Positions 56,640-64,000 of a stretch of DNA of 64,000 nucleotides are shown here, piece after piece (within the stretch, counting starts at the first letter, position 1; each line of letters opens with the position of its first letter). Below the pieces are notes generated by a model that did no database searches, was not told where the DNA came from, and saw nothing but the letters and a program-made list of their open reading frames with translations. The DNA comes from Breviolum minutum Mf 1.05b.01 (taxonomy: Eukaryota > Sar > Dinophyceae > Suessiales > Symbiodiniaceae), in assembly GCA_000507305.1 (NCBI GenBank), contig DF241059.1, forward strand, positions 1 to 64,000, written 5' to 3'. The position numbers and the translations under genes are program-made.

Positions 56640-57175
56640 CTGGATTTAAACTATTTATTTAGTTTACATTGCATGGCACATTGGCGTTTTAAAATTTAAA
56701 TGGCTTAATGTCAAAACTGAAAAAAAGAAAAACCTGGATCAGCAAAGAGTTTATTCTCCCAAAATTTCTGAACCGTTGGAATCCTGGAAATAAAATCATT
56801 TAATTGTGGTGATTTGATCCCAAAATTCCAAAGAATTGTTTCCAAAGGTTCAGACTGTAATTAATTAACATCACTGAACCACCCACACTTGCCCTTCACA
56901 TCGCAAGTAATATTCATAAACAGCCTAGATGCTCAGGTGTTGATTGGTCTGATGTGGCCCTCACTGGTGATGGTGTCGGCCCATGTGCCCTTAGGTGTTC
57001 AAGCAGTTGAGATGCAATAATTCATTTGGGCCCCTGTTTCTCAAAGGAAACTTTACAACCAATGAGTTCTGAAAACGGCAAATCAACAAAACCTACATCA
57101 AACACAAAATTCAAGTGACATTGGAGTACCTAATGTTTCAGAAACCCTGCGTGTTGCGGGAGGCAGCCATGACAA
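56640..57175. other. No supported gene
   Basis: AT-rich spacer. I see no protein-like exon or known repeat in it. Confidence 0.45.
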
Positions 57176-57179
57176 ATTA

Positions 57180-57450
57180 AGTAAATTCAAATTTTAATAT
57201 GAATTGAAAAGAAAAATACTTGAACCAAATTGGACCATAACTGCCTGATTGCAAGCAAAGATCAAAGGCTTCAGTTTTTTCGATTTGAAAGGACGAGGAG
57301 GTGTAGTAAGAGGCGCTTTTCTCTTCGGAGGAGGTGTACATGGGCTGGGTGGTGCTGCCGTTGCGCCCTTCCGAGGCTTCCCAGGCGATTCTGAAGAAAT
57401 CTTCAACCTTTGGCAAGATGTTGAAATTGGAGGGTTTCATTCATTACCTA
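57180..57450 (-). pseudogene. 3' part of a broken paralogue (ISSESPGK family)
   Basis: Frame: KISSESPGKPRKGATAAPPS, then PCTPPPKRKAPLTTPPRPFK. It matches the opening of the third exon of the intact-looking paralogue at 59.9-60.2 kb (RISSESPGKSRKSTTAALPS) but then diverges to a Pro/Lys-rich end. It is separated from its upstream part (58320-58470) by the 856-bp element. The upstream part has a one-base deletion and a stop relative to the paralogue, so the copy is probably a pseudogene. Confidence 0.5.
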
Positions 57451-57458
57451 TAAATGTC

Positions 57459-58314
57459 AAAGACGTCCAGTAGGCAGAGATTTTGCTGCCTACTACTGCT
57501 CTAAATTTGGGGAATTTCCTTGAATTTCACCCTTTCCAACTGGTACCCGTTCTCATGGACTGGGGGAGAGACACAGTAGTAGGCAGATTGGTATCTTAAA
57601 TGTACGGGTAATGATATAATGCACAACGTGAGACCATGGCTCAACACTTTCAATGGTAGGCACAGAACACATACAGAACACTGTAGGAATCCAACTCTTT
57701 GCAAGACACAAATTACGTATTGATTATAAAATATGTATAATTATGTATAATGCGTGAAATAGCATGGGTTCCGAGATAAATGTCAATCGCCCAGAACTAC
57801 TCCCAAGATCAGTCTGAATTATGTTTGGGGTGTTCAATTTTGCTGATTTGTAGATGCCTAGGCACTAAGCAAGTTGGGGTCCCAAGTTCCAACAGTTCAG
57901 AAGAGCAATATGGGAATCCATGCCATTACAAACATAAATCACATGTACCCTTTACCACCCCAGTAGGCAGATTGCAAAAACTGCTTACAACAGCCTGTTG
58001 GATCCATTTCAAAGGGGGCATTTCAAAGAGGGCATTTCAAAGAATTTCTTCTGTTCAGAAGTTCAGAAGACTTTAGTGAAAGAATTCAGCATATACAACC
58101 AACGCCATTTCTTTTTAAATACACAGATTGTGTGCATATGTTATGTCTTTCTATTAGATCATAGTAGGCAGATTATGCATCTTGACCTCAAAAAAAACAA
58201 TACACTGCAGTAGGCAGAAAGGTACAACTGTTTTTATTTTTTCATGGTGGTACTTAAAGGTAGGACATTTGCTTACTACATCGAGTGAACGAATTTCTGC
58301 CTACTGGATGTCTT
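57459..58314. mobile_element. 856-bp non-autonomous TIR element (AGTAGGCAGA element)
   Basis: The left end AAAGACGTCCAGTAGGCAGA and right end CTGCCTACTGGATGTCTT are imperfect inverted repeats. The core TAGTAGGCAGA / TCTGCCTACTA recurs inside in both orientations (for example near 57490, 57575, 57960, 58160 and 58210). It has no transposase ORF. It sits in the paralogue intron that is only about 25 bp long in the copy at 60.2 kb, which thus shows the empty site. A truncated copy lies at 50473-51029. Confidence 0.82.
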
Positions 58315-58319
58315 CCTTG

Positions 58320-58470
58320 ACGGGTCTATGAAATGAAACCCCATTTCCTCCTCTTTAAGGGTCGGTGGTGTCTGATGGTGTATGTGTCCTTACCTCCACA
58401 GCACTATCAAATCTATCAATATATTTGACAACCTGTCTTTTGTTATTTTAAATTGATCGTCCCAAAAAAA
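58320..58470 (-). pseudogene. 5' part of the broken paralogue
   Basis: Aligns with the second exon at 60215-60335 (VVKYIDSALEAKDTYTIRHH), but lacks the C in GGAGGCTAAGG (here GGAGGTAAGG) and reads CCCTTAAAGAG where the paralogue has CCCTGCAAAGAG. Both changes break the frame. Confidence 0.6.
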
Positions 58471-58672
58471 TCCTAAGACACTTAGAATCGAATGCCAACT
58501 TTGAATCCAAAATAATACAGCCAGCCAGCCAGCCAGCCTGTCCCAACCAGCTCACATATTTTTGATGCCATAAGTCTCAAGTCAGACTATGCAGCAATGC
58601 AGAAGGAACTTGAAAGCCCGAGCAACCTCAGGCCACATCATCGCTTCGCGAATCCTTCTAAGACATTCATTC

Positions 58673-59503
58673 CTAAGCTAAGCTTGATCTTTTGCGCTTT
58701 TTCCCCCGTCCCCGACCCCGAAGTCGAATAATATCACGGCCATCGGTGTCGTCAGAGTTACTTTTGCGCTCCTTTCCCCGTCCCCGAAGTCGAATATCAC
58801 GGCCATCGGTGTCGTCAGAGTTATTCATGATGCGCTCAGCGATGGGGTGTGAGCCACTGAGAGCGCTGATGTTGAAAATTTTGACGCTCACCATGACACG
58901 GTCTTTTCCACTTGCGATAGCATACTCCCTTAATGCAAATAATCTTCTGTTGTCAATACATTTGAGGATCGGCTCACCAGTCTTTGTATCTGTGTCATCA
59001 TAAGCATCCAAAGTCAAAAATCTGGCAGACAAGCGCACCTTCCGATCCAAGAGATCCTGCACCAACTGGAATACTGATCGACCATCATGGAACGAAGCCT
59101 TGCACGACTCTTGCGAGTAGCGCAACTCACGGACCTCCACTTTCGAGAGCGTCCATTCCGGGCACCATTTGCCTGATCTGGTCCATCTCCATCTCTCACC
59201 ACCAGAGCTGCCACCCCATTTGCCTGAAATTGGAGCTGGCAAATGGCGTTTTAAGAGTCTTAAATTTTCGGCGATGAGCTCTTCATGGTCTTCCAACAAT
59301 GCCTCCTTGCCAGAAACTAAGTCTAACTCCTTGACAGCATGTGCCTCTTTGGCTTTTTCAATCCATGGCGCTGCTGAAGGTCTCGGTCTAATTAGATGAG
59401 GAGGAGGCGGATACCAAGGCGGACGAGGAATCATTTTGAGCATAAAACTCACTTTAAAACCCTCTCTCTGTAAATCCCATTCTTTGCTATATTGGATATG
59501 CAT
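58673..59503 (-). CDS. Dinoflagellate-type 276-aa protein with DNRRLFALREYA motif and basic repeat tail
   Basis: Complete ATG-to-stop ORF. The N terminus is Pro-rich (MIPRPPWYPPPPHLIRPRP). The core has WRWTRSGKWCPEWTLSKVEV, FHDGRSVFQLVQDLLDRKVR, a stretch ending LSARFLTLDAYDD, and ILKCIDNRRLFALREYA. The spaced HDGRS...LLD.KV.LSA.FLTL...CIDNRRLFAL arrangement is one I recall as frequent in dinoflagellate proteomes without assigned function. The C-terminal tail holds two copies of NSDDTDGRDI-RLRGRGK followed by KKRKRSS, likely nuclear and nucleic-acid-binding (inferred). Translation may start at the first ATG or at the Met before IPRPP, which follows a splice acceptor (TTTACAG|A). Confidence 0.78.
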   Translation of the reverse strand: MHIQYSKEWDLQREGFKVSFMLKMIPRPPWYPPPPHLIRPRPSAAPWIEKAKEAHAVKELDLVSGKEALLEDHEELIAENLRLLKRHLPAPISGKWGGSSGGERWRWTRSGKWCPEWTLSKVEVRELRYSQESCKASFHDGRSVFQLVQDLLDRKVRLSARFLTLDAYDDTDTKTGEPILKCIDNRRLFALREYAIASGKDRVMVSVKIFNISALSGSHPIAERIMNNSDDTDGRDIRLRGRGKERKSNSDDTDGRDIIRLRGRGRGKKRKRSSLA

Positions 59504-59949
59504 AATTCATGACTCACCTTATAATTCATAATAATCGACCCTTCCATCTATCATCACACCATTGTCCAAAGAACAACTTGAAAACGGCAAGCAAGATTTC
59601 AAACTTCGAATGAATGACAATGTGTACTTTTGAATGCAGAAAGATACGCTTAAATCCAGCTGGCTTAATGTCAAGCTTCGCAAAATGTTGATATATAAGT
59701 TAAGTTAGATTATTATCTTCTTCTGAAGTCATAGAAACACGAATTGGGGGCATTCCCTGATCAGTTTCCTGACTTCAGACTGAGTATCAAAACTTTGAAC
59801 TTGGATGGATTTTGGAAACGACACATTGCAAAAAAAGATTCGTGCGATATAATACAATATAATTATATCAAATGTCACATAAATATTAATACATCGCGCA
59901 GTAACAAAAAACATTCAGTGTGAGGAAGGTTTGCTTACAACTACTACTA

Positions 59950-60350
59950 AAAGTAAGTAAGTCGAGCAACTTGTTGAAGCACCCAACACTTTCACCCAAA
60001 GAGCTTTGGACCGAATCATTGGAATCTCTCTTCAGCAGCAAGCGCCTAGCAGCTTTGATACGATTATCATCTTCGGATTGGCTGGGTAGTGCTGCCGTTG
60101 TGCTCTTCCGGGACTTCCCAGGCGATTCTGATGAAATCCGGAACCTTTGGCAAGATGTTGAAATTGGAGGGTTCCATTCATTACCTATAATTATTAATTT
60201 ATTATCGTCCTTCCTTGACGGGTCTATGAAATGAAACCCCATTTCCTCCTCTTTGCAGGGTCGGTGGTGTCTGATGGTGTATGTGTCCTTAGCCTCCAAA
60301 GCACTATCAATATATTTGACCACCTGTCTTTTCGGTATTTTGGATTGATC
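59950..60350 (-). CDS. Paralogue of the SQSEDDN/ISSESPGK family (several exons)
   Basis: Contains, in order on the - strand: VVKYIDSALEAKDTYTIRHH and CKEEEMGFHFIDPSRK; a ~25-bp AT-rich possible intron (about 60192-60217); GNEWNPPISTSCQ; a splice junction CAAAG|GTTCC; then RISSESPGKSRKSTTAALPS, QSEDDNRIKAARRLLLKRDS and SVQSSLGESVGCFNKLLDLL. Exon limits are approximate. It is related to the exon at 60459-60689 and to the broken copy at 57.2-58.5 kb. Function unknown. Confidence 0.52.
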
Positions 60351-60458
60351 GTGTTTTTTGGATGGATAGGAAACAAACACACTTAAAAGAAAATGATTAA
60401 AGATTCGTGCGCTAATTAACTTTATAAAAAAGCACTACATCGCGCAGTAAAAAAACAT

Positions 60459-60689
60459 TCAGTGTGAGGAAGGTTTGCTTACAACTACTAAAAGTAAGTT
60501 GAGCAACTTGTTGAGGCACCCAACAACACTTTCACCCAAAGACGAGCTTTGGACCGTATCATTGGAATCTGTCTTCAGCAGCAAGCGCCTAGCAGCTTTG
60601 ATATGATTATCATCTTCGGATTGGCTTTTGGAAGAGCTAATGCTTCTCTTGCTGGCCCGCCACTGTGGAGTTTTTGGTGGGGCTGACAT
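60459..60689 (-). CDS. First exon of a SQSEDDN-family gene
   Basis: ATG, then SAPPKTPQWRASKRSISSSK, SQSEDDNHIKAARRLLLKTD and SNDTVQSSSLGESVVGCLNK. The second half is about 80 percent identical to the end of the 59.95-60.35 kb copy. The N terminus is basic and Ser-rich. The exon probably ends near KLLN; the remaining ORF is intron. Confidence 0.58.
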   Translation of the reverse strand: MSAPPKTPQWRASKRSISSSKSQSEDDNHIKAARRLLLKTDSNDTVQSSSLGESVVGCLNKLLNLLLVVVSKPSSH

Positions 60690-60817
60690 GGCGCAAACTA
60701 ACTAGTACTTCAGTACAAACTACGGCCCTCCCTGCTGTCAAATCAGAGCCTCATATGTGACAACAAGTCAGTCTTTGCGTCATGCTACTTACTAGATGAT
60801 ACTACTATGATAGGATA

Positions 60818-61018
60818 TGAACCTGTTCTTTTCTGAAACCTTGAAAAATTCAAAGGATTGATTAAAACATTGAAATGTTATTAATATTCTTGGGCCCATT
60901 TCCAAGGTTTCAGATTGCTGATGATAACAATAATATTGGGGGCTGATCTGAACTAAAAACTGAAGCTCCTTGTTTTGGCGACCTCTTCTTGGAGAATTAA
61001 AACACAAAGAACCCAACT

Positions 61019-61062
<44 letters not shown>

Positions 61063-61063
61063 T
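60818..61063. repeat. Dispersed repeat plus (TCA)n, second copy
   Basis: Same as 53567-53932: TTTCTGAAACCTTGAAAAAT ... ACAAAGAACCCA, followed by about 14 TCA triplets. Confidence 0.92.
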
Positions 61064-61299
61064 ATGTGTACACCTTGTCATACCGAATCATTGCCCTGCA
61101 TTCATTTGTGGCGGGCGCAATTACCCATTGGTTGTCTGAAAAACTTCAACAACATTACATTAACATGATGCACCAGGAAAAAATGCAATGTCGAAATTTT
61201 CAATTTCATGCAAAAAAAAACAAAAGTTGGCCCAACTCACCCAAATCAACTTTGCGACAATTAGTAGACTGTACTAGTTTTGATTTGAAATGATTTAAG

Positions 61300-61735
61300 C
61301 AGGATTTCATCAGGATTGAAGCAAGGTTTGGGAAGGCTTGGATTTGCTCTAATTGTTCAGGAAAAATGATCCCTTTAAGCAAGATTTGAGCAGGATTTGG
61401 GCAGGATTTAAAGTAGGATTTGAGCAGGATTTGGGCAGGATTTGGGCAGGGGTGTGTTTTTCAGGAAAAATGATCCCTTTAAGCAGGATTTAAGCAAGAT
61501 TTAAGCAGGATTTAAGCAGGATTTGAGCAGGTTTGGGCAGGGCTGGATTTACTGTGTTTTTTCAGGAAAAATGATCCCTTTAAGCAGGATTTAAGCAAGA
61601 TTTGAGCAGGATTTAAGCAGGATTTGAGCAGGATTTGAGCAGGATTTGGGCAGGGGTGTGTTTTTCAGGAAAATGATCCCTTTAAAGCAAGATTTAAGCA
61701 AGGTTTAAGCAGGATTTGAAGAGGGTCTTATGTCC
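61300..61735. repeat. Tandem array of ~100-bp units made of 10-12-bp subrepeats
   Basis: Units contain TCAGGAAAAATGATCCCTTT followed by several copies of AAGCAGGATTTG / GAGCAGGATTTG and GGGCAGGGGTGTG. Unit starts (GGAAAA[A]TGATCCC) lie at about 61361, 61464, 61563 and 61667. The subrepeat resembles AAGCAGGTTTTAAGCAGATT of the array at 43.1 kb. Confidence 0.93.
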
Positions 61736-62040
61736 TGTTTTTTACAAGAAAAATCATCCCTTTGAGCAGGAGTTTGGCTGAAATTATTGTTTTGTTTTTA
61801 AGGCAAAAGATTATTTGAAGCAGTGTTTTTACACATGAAAAAACGATCATTGGAGCTGGATTTCTTGTTTCATTTTGCATGCAAAAAATCACCACTGAAT
61901 TCACACATGTCACATAATATCCTGTGCAATTGAAACTTTTTCTACATATATAATTTGGAATCTCATGTCATTTGTTTGGTTCATTGGGTACCTACCAAAA
62001 CGCAACCCCTTCCACCAACACCACCGTCCAATGTCAAAAA

Positions 62041-62226
62041 CTACAATAGCAACTGGCCAGTTGTTTTGTTTGCACCATCGACCATCGGCATGGTGAAGTC
62101 TGTGCGTGGGTTTCCTTCAGCACCCAAAGGATGGTTAGGTATTCTACAACTAACCAGTGCAACAAACCATTCGTTTCTTCCCGGAGAGCACAGCTGTTCA
62201 ATATCAATACGGAAAACAAAGACCAT
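62041..62226 (-). CDS. Possible exon
   Basis: Frame: RIDIEQLCSPGRNEWFVALV, then SCRIPNHPLGAEGNPRTDFT and MPMVDGANKTTGQLLL-stop. Protein-like, and similar in length and layout to the exon at 47.0-47.2 kb, though with only weak residue similarity. Confidence 0.45.
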   Translation of the reverse strand: MVFVFRIDIEQLCSPGRNEWFVALVSCRIPNHPLGAEGNPRTDFTMPMVDGANKTTGQLLL

Positions 62227-62392
62227 AGTAACTGACCATGATATGTGACTTAAAACTAAACTTTTAAACAGTTGGGGCGCTAACTTTCCTTAAGTCCATT
62301 GAACAGGAATTGCATACTTGTCTAACAAATTTAAATTTGATCAATGAACATTTTGACTTTTGGGACTTTGCCTCCGGGAGATAACGTCGTGT

Positions 62393-62490
62393 TCAAACAT
62401 CAACATCGTCCAATGTCATTGCCGAATGCTTGCGTTTCAAACCCTGGCTCTCAGCATCAGCACTCTGGCCCACTGCTCCTGGAAACAGAG
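62393..62490 (-). CDS. Terminal exon of the gene with the repeated exon
   Basis: Frame ends PGAVGQSADAESQGLKRKHS, then AMTLDDVDV-stop. GLKRKH could be a nuclear localisation signal. The acceptor is probably CTGTTTCCAG|G at about 62481. Confidence 0.5.
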
Positions 62491-62734
62491 GATGAAGCAT
62501 GATCTGGGAATTAATTATTGAAATTGAACAGGTCGTTTTCTTGCAGTTGTTGAAATTCATGATGTTCACAAAACTCAAGTCACATTGGCAAGTTTCACAC
62601 GTGGCGTTTTTTTACTACAATCTTGCCCTCGCTTGTTTACAGTCTTAAAAGAACATCACCTCATCCCGATTTGAAAGATATTTTTCCATCACCCCAATCA
62701 CCCCAATCAAATTGATTAGATTTACATAGTAACA

Positions 62735-63870
62735 TCCTAGTATCATGTGTTTGACTCACGTGGAAAACATTTCCCACCCATCCTGCAAGAAACAAACGTT
62801 GCACCTGAACCAGCAGCAGCAGCTTCTTTCTCAACGCTGTCTCCTTTGCTTTCTCCTGGAGGGAGACACTATTTACGTGAAAGTTGGCATTACAAGTGTC
62901 TCGGCTTTCATTGATTCATATGTCACTATCCCTTACTTTCTCAGATTCAAAAGGCTGATTTGAGCAGTTTTTCAAAAAACTTGCAAGTTTGCTGTAATTA
63001 TTATTCAATCCATTGAAGTTGCGGCTTCAAATCACATCTTCAACACAATGATTATATACTTCATTAAAAAGATGGAGTCAAAGTCAAGCGAATACTTCAC
63101 TTAAGCCATTATTGCATTACTATTGGCTGTGTGCGTTGAGCAGAATGTATCTAAGATCTGATGATATAATTAACTGTGATCAAAACTCCTTGAACAGAAG
63201 ATATTTGTAGAACATCCTGTAGTAATGTAGTATCATGTGTTTGACTCACGTGGAAAACATTTCCCACCCATCCTGCAAGAAACAAACGTTGCACCTGAAC
63301 CAGCAGCAGCAGCTTCTTTCTCAACGCTGTCTCCTTTGCTTTCTCCTGGAGGGAGACACTATTTACGTGAAAGTTGGCATTACAAGTCTCTGGCTTTCAG
63401 TCATATGTCACTATCCCTTACTTTCTCAGATTCAAACGGCTGATTTGAGCAGTTGATTGAATCAGGCTTTTCAAAAAACTAGCACGTTTGTTATTTCAAG
63501 TTGTTTCAAAAATCACATCTTCAACACAAGATTCAAATTAAAGCAAACACTTCATTTGTGTTGAGCCATTAATACCTTTCTTAGCTGTGTGTGTGTGTTG
63601 AGCATCATAAAATACTTGATATCACTATCCAAAACTTTTTGGGAAATCAAGTGTAAATAATTAGATTTTCAGTAGTAGATTTAGATAGTATCACATCCTG
63701 TAATGTAAAATAACTCTTGACACACTTGAACTGTTTCCCACCCACCCTGCAAAAAAAAGCGAACACTGCACCTGATTTAACATTGCCACCATCAGAAGCA
63801 CCATGTTCGTGAGTCTTGCTTTGCGCATCACCTCCTGGTGACTGGGAACTTTAGGCATGTAAAAAAAGGA
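62735..63870 (-). repeat. Three tandem copies of an exon-bearing unit (~490 bp)
   Basis: Copies near 62735-62935, 63225-63415 and 63715-63860 (spacing 490 and about 470 bp). On the - strand each has a Gly/Ala/Ser-rich frame (PPGESKGDSVEKEAAAAGSG in copies 1 and 2, SPGGDAQSKTHEHGASDGGN in copy 3). The frame is followed by CAG|GTGCA...TTGCAG|G-TGGGTGGGAAA. The first two copies are nearly identical, the third diverged. The matching + strand ORFs are shadows. Confidence 0.72.
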
Positions 63871-64000
63871 AAACAATCATTCTGTTGTATGTAAACAGAA
63901 TTTACAAGTGGTATTACCAAACAAAAACATTCATGATATCATCAATGAATTGCTGAACAAAAGACAAACATTAATGCACACAAGTTGTTTGTGTTTTCAA

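Noticed and set aside
1..64000. tRNA, rRNA, CRISPR arrays, bacterial operons or prophage genes
   Set aside because: No cloverleaf with expected invariant bases, no rRNA-like stretch, no spaced identical repeats and no dense bacterial-type coding were recognised by eye. A tRNAscan/Rfam run could still find a small RNA I missed.

Overview
The window looks like nuclear DNA of a dinoflagellate. The evidence is: no bacterial-type gene density; short coding exons buried in long introns; introns whose reading phase fits only if some start with GC or GA instead of GT; acceptors almost always of the form AG|G; genes arranged in one-way blocks; and, on the right, protein types I associate with dinoflagellate genomes (for example an acidic-box protein with the motif CIDNRRLFALREYA). 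Species is not determinable from the sequence alone. All family names are from pattern recognition; nothing was searched.

Left block (about 3.6-42.6 kb, + strand): remains of one very long gene, or several adjacent ones, coding for a large protein built from fibronectin type III (FN3) domains. I find about 35 exon candidates of 40-160 bp, separated by introns of roughly 0.3-2 kb. Several sets of exons join in phase into FN3-like domains (25.6-27.9, 34.2-35.9 and 38.7-40.5 kb; a looser one at 20.8-22.5 kb). The introns are crowded with 90-130 bp foldback (MITE-like) repeats in at least six families and with (TTG)n/(CAA)n/(CCA)n microsatellites. I see no convincing gene on the - strand here, apart from one protein-like antisense ORF near 11.2 kb.

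Junction (42.6-45.7 kb): transcription is convergent. The junction holds a tandem array of ~101-bp units and a ~0.95-kb direct duplication split by a single N. A 5-N gap sits in a (TTG)n run at 41.64 kb.

Right block (45.7-63.9 kb, - strand): a series of short genes and multi-exon gene pieces. From right to left in their reading direction they are: a gene with a triplicated exon (63.9-62.4 kb); a small family of tandem paralogues (60.7-57.2 kb), one of them broken and carrying an 856-bp terminal-inverted-repeat element inside an intron; a 276-aa basic-tailed protein (59.5-58.7 kb); small basic or Ser/Pro-rich proteins (56.6, 55.9, 55.5, 53.2 kb); a 118-aa zinc-ribbon-like protein (52.1 kb); a multi-exon dinoflagellate-type protein (50.4-47.8 kb, including a 376-aa open exon); and a SAP-like, coiled-coil protein (47.6-45.8 kb). 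The repeat families of the right block differ from those of the left block.

The most interesting points are the FN3 mega-gene with three-exon domains and mixed GT/GC/GA donors, the intron-resident foldback elements that may be introners or recently active MITEs, the filled/empty intron pair around the 856-bp element, and the repeat-packed convergent boundary.
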